DNA from: TK10-74A sp965263065
GTDB lineage: Bacteria; Chloroflexota; Dehalococcoidia; Bin125
DNA: 64,000 bases
Assembly: GCA_965263065.1 (NCBI GenBank)
Contig: CBDHGH010000003.1
Location: forward strand, 1,302,001-1,366,000
Direction: 5' to 3'
Part shown: positions 51,847 to 59,250 of the stretch, piece after piece
Position numbering within the stretch: the stretch's first letter is position 1
Layout of the letters: each line of letters begins with the position of its first letter
Notes under the pieces: model-generated
Databases searched by the model: none
What the model was told of the DNA's origin: nothing
Seen by the model: only the letters and a program-made list of their open reading frames with translations
Program-made: the position numbers and the translations under genes

Positions 51847-52149
51847 TCACGACGCGGGCCCGATCGCCGGCGGCGGCCAGGGTGAGCCGTCCATCGGGTA
51901 GACGAAGGTCTCCTCGCACCAGACGGCGCGATCCTCGAAGTGATCCGGCTTCTCCGTCAGATCGACGATCTCCACCCAGCGCCAGGGCGGATCGCCTTGG
52001 TCCAGGCGGCGACCACTCAGCGCCCCGCGGAAGCTCTCCCGCACGCCGTGCTGGAAGCCCGGGATCTCATGCCCGCCGTCCGCCTCCACGACGAGGCCGG
52101 CGATCGCCTGATCGACGTAGATGCGGGGGGATCGGTCGCCCGTGCTCAC
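51847..52149 (-). CDS. Hypothetical protein, 100 residues
   Basis: Not recognised. The frame starts with GTG at 52149 and fits tightly (15 bases after the nitronate monooxygenase gene, 30 before etfB) in the same orientation, which supports a real gene in this operon. The protein is acidic and Trp/Pro-rich at the end (WRWVEIVDLTEKPDHFED, then VYPMDGSPWPPPAIGP), with no cysteine pair, membrane segment or signal. The repeated Trp-acidic pattern might mark a small electron-transfer or binding partner, but no function is claimed. Confidence 0.65.
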   Translation of the reverse strand: MSTGDRSPRIYVDQAIAGLVVEADGGHEIPGFQHGVRESFRGALSGRRLDQGDPPWRWVEIVDLTEKPDHFEDRAVWCEETFVYPMDGSPWPPPAIGPAS

Positions 52150-52164
52150 CGTCGCGGGCCGACG

Positions 52165-53262
52165 CTAGGCGACCGGCTGGCCCAGCACGTGGTCGAACTG
52201 CTCCTGGGCCTCCTCGACCAGGTCGTAGACGACCTCCGCCGCCGGCTTGATGGCGTGGATGCCCTCCACGCTCTGCCCGGCCGGCGTGGTCATCCAGTCC
52301 TCCAGCTTGGCCTCGCGGATGCCGGCCAGCAGTCCGTCCACCAGCATGCCCTGCAGCGGCATCGGCAGCGGCTCCGGCGCCTCGGGCTGCTTCCAGGCGT
52401 CGGAGTAGTTCGAGCGCAGCTGCCGGATGGGCTTGCCCGACATCGCCCGCGACTGGATCGCGTCCTCGGCGTGCGCGTCGACCAGCCGCTGCTTGAGGAA
52501 CATCTCGGTCGCCGACTCGTGCGTCGCCAGCCAGATCGTGCCCGTCCAGATGCCCTCCGCGCCCATCGCCAGCGAGGCGGCCAGGTGACGCCCGGTCGAG
52601 ACGCCGCCGGCGGCCAGCACCATCGAGTTGCTCCCCTTCGCGATCTCGACCACCTCCGGCACCAGCGTGAACGTGCCGATCGTGCCGCTGTGCCCGCCCG
52701 AGTCGTAGCCCTGCGCCACGATCACGTCCACGCCCGCCTCAACCTGGCGGCGCGCCTGCCGCGGCAGTCCCACCAGCCCCCAGACCTTCATCCCCTGCGC
52801 GTGCGCCCGCTCGATGATGAAGGCCGGGCTGCCCAGACCCGAGGCGAAGATCGGCACCTGCTCCTCGAACAGCACCTCCAGCTGGTCGCGCGACCGCTCC
52901 AGCAGTTTGCCCCAGCTCTGCCCCGTGCGCTTCGGCTCCGGGACGCTGAGGTCCTGCTTGAGGTCCTCGACGAAGTCGCGGTGGCCCTGCGGGATCATCG
53001 CTTCCAGGTCCTCGAACTGCCCCTCGACGAACGACGCCGGGACCAGCAGATCGACCCCGAACGGCTTGTCGCCGATCCGCTCACGGACCCAGCGAATGTT
53101 GGTCCGCAGCTCGTCGATCTCCATCCCGCTGCCGCCCAGGATGCCGATGCCGCCCGCGTTGCAGACCGACACGATCACGTCGCGGGTATGCGCGAAGGCC
53201 ACGATCGGCACCTCGCAGCCGTATTCCTCGCAGAGCCGGGTGTGGAGGGGATCGCCGTTCAT
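52165..53262 (-). CDS. Nitronate monooxygenase / 2-nitropropane dioxygenase-like flavoprotein
   Basis: 365 residues from an ATG at 53262 behind an AGGAA site; upstream codons are not part of the fold. TIM-barrel FMN-binding landmarks are NAGGIGILGGSGM near residue 36, VDVIVAQGYDSGGHSG with the catalytic His, VLAAGGVSTGRHLAASLAMGAEGIWTGT, and FLKQRLVDA. Members oxidise nitronates or act as FMN-dependent enoyl reductase-like enzymes. The catabolic context suggests either. Confidence 0.92.
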   Translation of the reverse strand: MNGDPLHTRLCEEYGCEVPIVAFAHTRDVIVSVCNAGGIGILGGSGMEIDELRTNIRWVRERIGDKPFGVDLLVPASFVEGQFEDLEAMIPQGHRDFVEDLKQDLSVPEPKRTGQSWGKLLERSRDQLEVLFEEQVPIFASGLGSPAFIIERAHAQGMKVWGLVGLPRQARRQVEAGVDVIVAQGYDSGGHSGTIGTFTLVPEVVEIAKGSNSMVLAAGGVSTGRHLAASLAMGAEGIWTGTIWLATHESATEMFLKQRLVDAHAEDAIQSRAMSGKPIRQLRSNYSDAWKQPEAPEPLPMPLQGMLVDGLLAGIREAKLEDWMTTPAGQSVEGIHAIKPAAEVVYDLVEEAQEQFDHVLGQPVA

Positions 53263-53422
53263 CGTGTTTCCTCGGATCGTGGCGCCGGCCCGCCTGTTCG
53301 CGGGCGAGGCGTAGCGTCCGCCGAGGGGTCCGGCGGATCGCGTGCATTGTCCCACGGGGAGCCCGGCCTGTCATGTCGCCGCGCAACGGGCGACGCCGCG
53401 ACCGCCCGCCCTCCGCGATGCC

Positions 53423-54895
53423 TCAGCGGCCGATGCGGATCGGCTCCTCGCTCAGCGGCCCCGTGATGAGCAGATCCGCCCCCTCCACGCGGCTGCTGAC
53501 CTCGCTCGCGCTCGTCGCGCGCCAGGCGCCGGGCTGGGCCAGACCGCGCACCCGGAACGACATCGGCCGCCCCAGTTGCTCCGGGCGCCTGGCGACCAGC
53601 CGGCAGTGCAGCGCGCCGTCCTGCCAGCGCGCTTCGCGGCAGGCGACGTCCGGGAAGTCGATCCCCGTGATCTCCCCCTCGCCCCGCGCGATGCCCTCCC
53701 CCGCCAAGCGGGCCCAGGCGCCGTCGGAGTTGGCCTCGGCCGCCGCGAGGAAGGCGTTGTACTGCCCCCGCGGATGGCGCTCCCCCAGTCCCAGCCCCCA
53801 CGTGAACTCGCCCGCCACGGCGTCCCAGGTGGGCTCGTAGTGCGCATCGATCAACGCCGCCACCCGCTCCGCGTGGGCCTGGAGGCTCCACTCCTTGGCC
53901 AGGAACAGCGTCGTCGCGGCCGACTTCGGGTGCCGGGGCGGCGCCGGAGCCGCATCGACGAGGTGCGATCGCGCGATGCTGGCGTCGTACAGCGCGCGCG
54001 CCTCCCCCGGCGCGACCCCGGCCAGGAACAGCGCCACATCCGTCACCCCCGCCACGGAGGTGCGCATGTGCAGGTCGAGCAGCGGGTCGTAGTACATGGT
54101 CACGCGTCGCGGCGGCTCCACGCCGTCGAGGCCCAGGTAGGCGCTGCGCGCGTGCCGCACCCACTCCAGGTACACGCCGCAGTGGTCGGTGCCGAAGGCC
54201 GTGTCGTGGAGCTTCAGACCGAAGCCCGCGCCCGACATTCAATACGGCCAGATCTTCGTGTTCTCGCAATGACAGCCGGCCGGCCGTCCCCGCATCTGCC
54301 CCGCCAGGTGGGCCGCGATCCCGGAGTGCGACCACGTGAACGTCATCCCCGGCTCCCGAATCATCTCGAAGGGGGCGTCCCAGCGGTCGCCCCCCGCGAC
54401 CAGCGCGCGGACGCCCAGCAGGCACAGGAAGAAGCCCTTGTAGAACAGCATCGCCTCGGCGCCGATGGGGTCCAGGCGCCGCTCCCACGGCGCAATCCCG
54501 TTGGCCGTCCAGCCGGGCACGTCGTAGTCGTCCTGCACCTCCTCCGGGATCAGCCGCCGGTAGGCGTCGGGATACGCCGCCCGGTCCGGGTCGGCGCCGA
54601 ATTGCGTCAGCCAGTCCGCCGCCGACCACCAGCGCGTGTGCCGCTCGATCAGCGCATCCAGGATCTCGGTGTAGACCTCGCGCCAGGCCGGCGTCGTCAG
54701 CGCCATCAGCCCCAGGGCGTAGCTGGAATCGGTCAGGTCGAAGCGATGCCACGAGGCCATCGGCGGGTCGGAGCGGTTGTCCCAGTGCGGGTGCGGCCGC
54801 CCCGCCCGCGACCAGTCGTCGGGCGTCGTCGCCTTGCGGTGCAGGTAGCGCAGCCAGCCCAGCGAGCGGTCCGACAGCGCCGTCGCGGGTGGCAT
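53423..54895 (-). CDS. Linalool dehydratase/isomerase-family protein with in-frame TGA, probable selenoprotein
   Basis: One 491-codon frame runs from ATG 54895 to 53423 and is broken only by TGA at 54239-54241 (codon 219). Both sides read as one protein of the linalool dehydratase/isomerase type: PGWTANGIAPWERRLDPIG, then CHCENTKIWPY before the TGA and MSGAGFGLKLHDTAFGTDHC after it. Cys210 and codon 219 are nine apart, the spacing recalled for the two active-site cysteines of linalool dehydratase/isomerase. A SECIS-like hairpin follows. Insertion of selenocysteine there would give 490 residues. Alternatives are a nonsense mutation or two separate polypeptides (218 and 271 residues). An enoyl-CoA hydratase gene lies 19 bases upstream. 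Confidence 0.72.
54202..54241 (-). promoter_or_regulatory. SECIS-like stem-loop directly after in-frame TGA
   Basis: The TGA occupies 54241-54239. The upper stem-loop GGGCTTC-GGTCT-GAAGCTC spans 54227-54209, a 7-bp stem with one G-U pair and a GGUCU loop that begins exactly 18 bases after the TGA. A lower helix TGTCG (54237-54233) pairs with CGACA (54206-54202). The loop sequence and distance match what I recall of the E. coli fdhF SECIS. Being inside coding sequence, it would be read by SelB. Confidence 0.7.
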
Positions 54896-54914
54896 GGCGT
54901 CGGCGCCGGGGGGC

Positions 54915-55748
54915 TCAGAAGCCCCGGAAGTTGGCGTCGCGCTTCTCGCGGAAGGCCGCGACCCCCTCCTTGTGGTCGGCCGACAGCCCGACCAGCGGAA
55001 TCGCCGACTCCGACCACTGCAGCGCGGAATCGTAGTCCAGGTGCTGCGCGCGCGTCGCCAGCAGCTTGCCCAGCTTCTGCGCGATCGGCGGCCCCGCCTC
55101 GATCTCCAGCGCCAGCCGCATCGTCTCGGCCTCCAGCTCCTCGGGCTCCACCAGCGCGTTGCTGAACCCCGCCGCGTGCGCCTCCTCGGGGCTCATGAAG
55201 CGCCCCGTCATCATCAACTCCATCGCCTTGCGCCAGCCCAGCACGCGCGGCAGCGACCAGAAGCCGCCCAGGTCGGCGTAGAGCCCCCGCTTGACGTACG
55301 CCACCTGGAACTTCGCCGCCTTGGATACCACCGCCAAGTCGCAGAGGCTGGCCAGGTCGAAGCCCGCGCCCACGCAGGGCCCGTTGACCGAGGCGATGAT
55401 CGGCACCTCCAGCCGTCGCAGCGCCGTGTAGGTCTCCGTCTCGTGGCGCATGTTCAGCCGGTATCCCTCGATGTCGAGGTCGCCCGGCTCCAGCCCCGGC
55501 GGCGGCGGATCAGGGTCCGGAACGGCCGCCCCGCTGACGTCCATGCCGGCGCAGAAGCCGCGCCCCGCCCCCGTGATCACGATGCACCGGATGGAGCGAT
55601 CGAAGCGCGCCGCGAAGAAGATCTCGCGCATGTCGCGCAGCAGCGGGAACGTCAGGGCGTTCAGTCGCTCGGGCCGGTTCAGCGTCATCCAGAGGATGCC
55701 GTCCTTCTCGCCGCGCCGTTCGATCAGCAGGTGGCTCTCATCGGACAT
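54915..55748 (-). CDS. Enoyl-CoA hydratase/isomerase family protein
   Basis: 277 residues. Oxyanion-hole segments are GRGFCAGMDVSG (near residue 65) and NGPCVGAGFDLASLCDL (near 125), followed by VKRGLYADLGGFWSLPRVLG. The ATG at 55748 is favoured because a GAGGCG site lies 5-6 bases upstream; the ATG at 55760 has none. It is 19 bases from the linalool dehydratase/isomerase-family gene in the same orientation, implying a shared pathway. Confidence 0.9.
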   Translation of the reverse strand: MSDESHLLIERRGEKDGILWMTLNRPERLNALTFPLLRDMREIFFAARFDRSIRCIVITGAGRGFCAGMDVSGAAVPDPDPPPPGLEPGDLDIEGYRLNMRHETETYTALRRLEVPIIASVNGPCVGAGFDLASLCDLAVVSKAAKFQVAYVKRGLYADLGGFWSLPRVLGWRKAMELMMTGRFMSPEEAHAAGFSNALVEPEELEAETMRLALEIEAGPPIAQKLGKLLATRAQHLDYDSALQWSESAIPLVGLSADHKEGVAAFREKRDANFRGF

Positions 55749-55811
55749 GGCGCGCCTCATTCCCCGGGCTTCGTCGCCGGGCGCCTCTGCCCGGCGGCTG
55801 GGCGCAGTCTA

Positions 55812-55879
55812 GCCCCCGCCTCACTGGCGCGCCTTACTGGCGCGTCTCACTGGCCCGACAGCGACGCCAGCCGCTCGCG
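55812..55879. repeat. Left copy of duplicated HEPN-gene 3' end
   Basis: 55812-55841 matches 56163-56192 and 55849-55879 matches 56187-56217. The left copy contains an extra 13-base unit of a small tandem repeat (TCACTGGCGCGCC-like). On the minus strand it encodes the tail of the HEPN gene, including its stop, so the gene end has been duplicated. Confidence 0.85.
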
Positions 55880-55940
55880 GGTTGCAGGTGATGACGTGCG
55901 CCATGTGTGACATCATGAGCACGGAGGAGTTGACCTCGAC

Positions 55941-56129
55941 ATGACCAGCGATGCGATCACACGGGCGGAGTTGGAGGCGGATCAGGCGCGTCAGGAGATG
56001 AGCTTCGCGACTGCATTGTTCCAGCTTGAGCGCCGCATGATGGCGATGGAGAGACGTATCTACCTCGTCATCGCAGTCGCATCGAGCGTGATCATCGGCG
56101 CCGTCATCGGCGCGATGCAGCTCGACTAA
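55941..56129 (+). CDS. Small membrane protein, 62 residues, in a repeat-flanked insertion
   Basis: Not recognised as a known family. GGAGGAG lies upstream of the ATG, separated by 12-13 bases. The first 38 residues are charged and probably helical (ELEADQARQEM, ERRMMAMERR), and residues 41-60 form one membrane segment (YLVIAVASSVIIGAVIGAMQ). The local composition is less GC-rich than the surroundings. It lies between two copies of the HEPN gene's 3' end. An upstream segment has symmetric TGATG/CATCA half-sites (about 55888-55914) that might be an operator. Confidence 0.6.
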   Translation: MTSDAITRAELEADQARQEMSFATALFQLERRMMAMERRIYLVIAVASSVIIGAVIGAMQLD

Positions 56130-56136
56130 CCAAGGC

Positions 56137-56151
56137 ACGGGAACCTCCCGT
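56137..56151 (+). terminator. Short hairpin after the small membrane protein gene
   Basis: ACGGGA pairs with TCCCGT around an ACC loop, 7 bases after the stop. It is small and has no T-run. Confidence 0.35.
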
Positions 56152-56162
56152 AGCACGCAGGC

Positions 56163-56217
56163 GCCCCCGCCTCACTGGCGCGCCTTACTGGCCCGACAGC
56201 GACGCCAGCCGCTCGCG
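56163..56217. repeat. Right copy of duplicated HEPN-gene 3' end
   Basis: This copy overlaps the actual 3' end of the HEPN gene (stop at 56185-56187). It shares a 30-base and a 31-base block with 55812-55879. Confidence 0.85.
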
Positions 56218-56622
56218 CACGAACCGATCGACGTCCGTCGCGATCTCCAGCGCCCGCCCCGAGTCGTCCGCGTCGTACGCCTGCGCCGGCACGCCGCCCG
56301 GCAGGGCCGACGGGTAGCGCGTCGCCAGGTAGTGCTTGTCGAGCAGCATCGCGACCGTCTTGATCACGTCGAACGAGGGGTCGATCGCCTTGGCGTCCTC
56401 GCACAGGTCGGCCAGGGCGTGCCCCCAGATGTGCTCGGCGCCCCGCGCGAACAGGTAGCCGCTGATCGCCTTCTCGGCCGACTGCTGACAGAGGAAGCAG
56501 GCCAGGGCGTGGCGCCCGCTCTCGGCCACTTCGGCGGCGCTATCGAGGTCCGCGGCGGCCTGCGCGAGCCAGCGCTGCGACTCGTGCATGGCGGCGGCCG
56601 CGTCGGGCGGGAGATCGGCCAC
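56185..56622 (-). CDS. HEPN domain protein, toxin-antitoxin partner
   Basis: 145 residues of helical HEPN fold (SQRWLAQAAADLDSAAEVAESGRH, then CFLCQQSAEKAISGYLFARG, HALADLCEDA). Such proteins pair with MNT nucleotidyltransferases as toxin-antitoxin modules, where the HEPN protein is usually an RNase. The canonical R-x4-6-H catalytic motif is not clear: the nearest is an Arg with His four and eight residues on. The GTG at 56622 lies 2 bases after the MNT stop with GGAGG inside that gene, so the pair is coupled. Confidence 0.86.
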   Translation of the reverse strand: MADLPPDAAAAMHESQRWLAQAAADLDSAAEVAESGRHALACFLCQQSAEKAISGYLFARGAEHIWGHALADLCEDAKAIDPSFDVIKTVAMLLDKHYLATRYPSALPGGVPAQAYDADDSGRALEIATDVDRFVRERLASLSGQ

Positions 56623-56624
56623 GG

Positions 56625-56963
56625 CTAGACCTCCACGGGGCGGCTGAGCCGCAGCGAGTGGCGCAGGAAGAGGTCGGTCTCGGCCAGCTCCTCGACCTCG
56701 CGCGGCGTGTACACGATGAAGCGCACGCCCACGGTCGGCCGCAAGTGGCTCGTGAAGAAGTCCGACCGATAGCGGAACGGCGCCTCGGTCTCGTGCACGA
56801 CCACGATGTCCAGATCCGACTCCGGCCCCACCCGATCGGCGGCCAGGTCGCCGGCCGCCCAGAAGCGGACCGCCCCCAGCGAGCGCATCTCCCCGGCGAT
56901 GCGCAGGAACTCCTCCTCAAGGAGCTTCCGCCTCTGCTCGGCGAAGCGGAACATCATCGGCAT
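56625..56963 (-). CDS. MNT nucleotidyltransferase, antitoxin-type
   Basis: 112 residues of the minimal nucleotidyltransferase fold. The metal-binding motif is PESDLDIVVV (Asp50, Asp52). The preceding Gly-Ser of the usual GSxxxG is replaced (AAGDLAADRVG). MNT antitoxins neutralise HEPN toxins by adding AMP to a Tyr. The start at 56963 has only a weak ribosome site; two further Met codons follow closely. It is coupled to the HEPN gene downstream. Confidence 0.87.
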   Translation of the reverse strand: MPMMFRFAEQRRKLLEEEFLRIAGEMRSLGAVRFWAAGDLAADRVGPESDLDIVVVHETEAPFRYRSDFFTSHLRPTVGVRFIVYTPREVEELAETDLFLRHSLRLSRPVEV

Positions 56964-57022
56964 GGGACGCTCGCTCTACCGTGAGGACGGGTGGGCTGTG
57001 AGGACGGGTGGCGCCAGGCGCG

Positions 57023-58021
57023 CTAGACGGTCGTCAGCGTGGGCGCGCCGGGCGCGACCATGATCTGCTCTTCGGACAGCGGGTAGGCCTGCTTCTCGTA
57101 GACCTGCAGCCGCATGCGGCCGGTATCGCCGATGTAGAGCCGCTTGCCGTCGACCCGCACCGACGTGGGCCGGCGCAACCGCTTCTGCTCCTCCAGCGGC
57201 GCCATCTCCCGCAGCCGCAGCACCTTGGGGTTGGCCATGATGTAGGCGAGGCCCATCTTGCCCAGCGTGGCGTCGCCCAGGAAGCGCTCGACGTAGCGCC
57301 CCGTCTTGTCGAACAGCAGCACGCGATTGTTGTCGCGGTCCGCCACGTAGATGTCCCCGTGCTCATCGACGGCGACGCCGGCGGGGTGATTCAACTGCCC
57401 CTCGCCGCTGCCGCTCGAGCCGATGATCAGCAGCGGCTCCCCCTCGGGGCTGAGCTTCTGCACGCGGTCGTTGCGCCAATCGCCGACGTAGATGGCGCCC
57501 TCGGCGTCCGTCGCGACGCCCCAGGGCATGTTGAACTGCCCCGGCCCGTCGCCGAACTCGCCGTAGGTCGCGAGCGATTCCCCGTCGGGCGTCAGCCGCT
57601 GGATGCGATGGTTGCGCCCCTCCGCGACCAGGATGTTGCCGTCCGCGTCCCAGCTCATCAGCGACGGCCGGTCGAGCTGCCCCGGTCCGGCGCCGCGCTC
57701 CCCGAAGCGGCGCACCTCGTCGCCGCTCTCGGCGTCGATCACGACGATCTGGTGCTTCGCCTCGTCCGAGATGAAGAGCTGCCCCGCGTCGCTCAGCAGG
57801 ATGCCCGCCGGCCAGACCAGCCCCGTCTCGGCCAGCGCGCCCAGGTCGTCGTCGTCCTGGCTGACCATGCGCACGTAGCCGCCACCCATCTCCATCCGCG
57901 TCATCACGTAGACGCGGTCCTCCCCGATCGCCAAATCGACGGGGAAGTAGGTCGAGCGGCGCATCCCCAGGGTCTTGACGAAGGGGAACCCGGCCCGCAG
58001 CAGTGCGTGTGGGAAGACCAT
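57023..58021 (-). CDS. NHL-repeat beta-propeller protein
   Basis: 332 residues of repeated NHL blades: GQLDRPSLMSWDADGNILVAE, GQFNMPWGVATDAEGAIYVGD and GQLNHPAGVAVDEHGDIYVAD are adjacent, with two degenerate blades before and one after. No signal peptide is visible. GGAGG is 6 bases from the ATG. It follows the DUF1501 gene by 9 bases, so the DUF1800, DUF1501 and NHL genes form an operon. The role is likely binding or scaffolding for the exported pair, but this is inference. Confidence 0.9.
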   Translation of the reverse strand: MVFPHALLRAGFPFVKTLGMRRSTYFPVDLAIGEDRVYVMTRMEMGGGYVRMVSQDDDDLGALAETGLVWPAGILLSDAGQLFISDEAKHQIVVIDAESGDEVRRFGERGAGPGQLDRPSLMSWDADGNILVAEGRNHRIQRLTPDGESLATYGEFGDGPGQFNMPWGVATDAEGAIYVGDWRNDRVQKLSPEGEPLLIIGSSGSGEGQLNHPAGVAVDEHGDIYVADRDNNRVLLFDKTGRYVERFLGDATLGKMGLAYIMANPKVLRLREMAPLEEQKRLRRPTSVRVDGKRLYIGDTGRMRLQVYEKQAYPLSEEQIMVAPGAPTLTTV

Positions 58022-58030
58022 CCTGACCTC

Positions 58031-59203
58031 CTAGCCCAGCATCGTCCGGGCGAACGGCCGCAGCTGCTCGTACGTCCCGTTGACGATCGGGGTCGCGTCG
58101 ACGCCCATCCACTGCTCGAGCAGGGTGCTGTAGACGCCGCGGTAGTCGAACGTGTGCTTCAGATCCTCGCCCTTCAGCCAATCGGCCGGCTTCACCGAGG
58201 GGTACTCGGCGTAGAGCCCGCCCTGCACGTGCTCGCCGATCAGGAACGCGCCGCCGCCGGAGCCGTGGTCGGTCCCCGAGTTGTTGTCCTTCATGCGCCG
58301 CCCGAACTCGGTGAAGACGAGGATCGCGACCTCCTGCGCGGCGTCGTGCTCGCGCAGGTCGGTCATGAAGTCGTCCAGCGCGCCGCTCAGGTCGGACAGC
58401 AGCTTGGGGTGCGCGGCCGGCTGATGGGAGTGCGTGTCCCAGCCGGCGTGGTTGGTGTAGAAGACGCGCGTCCCCACGCCCGCCGTGTGGATGCGCGCCA
58501 CGTCGCGCAGCGACTTCGCGATGGCGTTGCCTCCGTACTCCACGCTGGAGGTGTACCCCGCCGGGATCGGGGCCAGGATGTCGGCCGAGGCCAGCGAGTC
58601 GTTGCCGGTCTGCGCCAGGTAGTCCATCACCATGCCCTGGCCGACGGCCGGCGTGTACATGCGCTTGAACAGCTCCAGGTTGCGGGCGCGCTCCGCCTCC
58701 GCCTCGATGTCGGTCATCAGCCCGTAGGTGTCCAGGTCGCTCACCGACGTCGCGGTCACGCCCGGCGCCGCCATCGCGCGGGGCAGCCCGCTGCCGATGT
58801 TCACGCCCGTCAGCGGATTCTCCCCGTCCGGGTCCAGATCGCGGATCAGGCGCGCCACCCAGCCCTCCGTCGAGATCTTGTCCGGCTCGCAGGTGTGCCA
58901 GATGTCCATGCCGCGGAAGTGCGAGCGGGTGGAGTTCTCATAGCCGATGCCCTGCACCACGGCGACGTCGCCCTGGTCGTAGAGCTTCTTCAGCCGCGCG
59001 GCGACGTTGTTGAAGCCCAGATCGTCGTTGATCGGCAGCACGTCGTCCTGCGCGATGCGCACCAGCGGCCGGGCGTCGTAGTACGCCCCCTCGCTGTAGG
59101 GCACGAGCGTGTTCATGAAGTCGTTGCCGCCCGAGAGCTGCACGACCACCAGGACCGGGTCCTTCTTCCCGCTGCCGTTGCCGTTGCCGTTTGATTCTGC
59201 CAT
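58031..59203 (-). CDS. DUF1501 protein
   Basis: 390 residues from an ATG at 59203 behind AAGGGG. The protein is of the DUF1501 (sulfatase-like fold) family: VVVQLSGGNDFMNTLVPY near the start, SRSHFRGMDIWHT-like STRSHFRGMDIWHTCE, NHAGWDTHSHQ, FTEFGRRMKDNN and TDHGSGGGAFLIG. DUF1501 genes nearly always neighbour DUF1800 genes, as here. Function is not established. The usual Tat signal is missing; the N-terminus is a short Asn/Gly-rich stretch. Confidence 0.92.
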   Translation of the reverse strand: MAESNGNGNGSGKKDPVLVVVQLSGGNDFMNTLVPYSEGAYYDARPLVRIAQDDVLPINDDLGFNNVAARLKKLYDQGDVAVVQGIGYENSTRSHFRGMDIWHTCEPDKISTEGWVARLIRDLDPDGENPLTGVNIGSGLPRAMAAPGVTATSVSDLDTYGLMTDIEAEAERARNLELFKRMYTPAVGQGMVMDYLAQTGNDSLASADILAPIPAGYTSSVEYGGNAIAKSLRDVARIHTAGVGTRVFYTNHAGWDTHSHQPAAHPKLLSDLSGALDDFMTDLREHDAAQEVAILVFTEFGRRMKDNNSGTDHGSGGGAFLIGEHVQGGLYAEYPSVKPADWLKGEDLKHTFDYRGVYSTLLEQWMGVDATPIVNGTYEQLRPFARTMLG

Positions 59204-59250
59204 CGTCTGCCCCTTGCTTGCCTCGCCGGCCGTTCTCACGTCCCGAGGCT

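Noticed and set aside
53423..54895. Interpreting the linalool dehydratase-like gene as a simple frameshift
   Set aside because: Both halves are in the same frame and are separated only by the TGA, so no shift is needed. A plain nonsense mutation remains possible and is noted.
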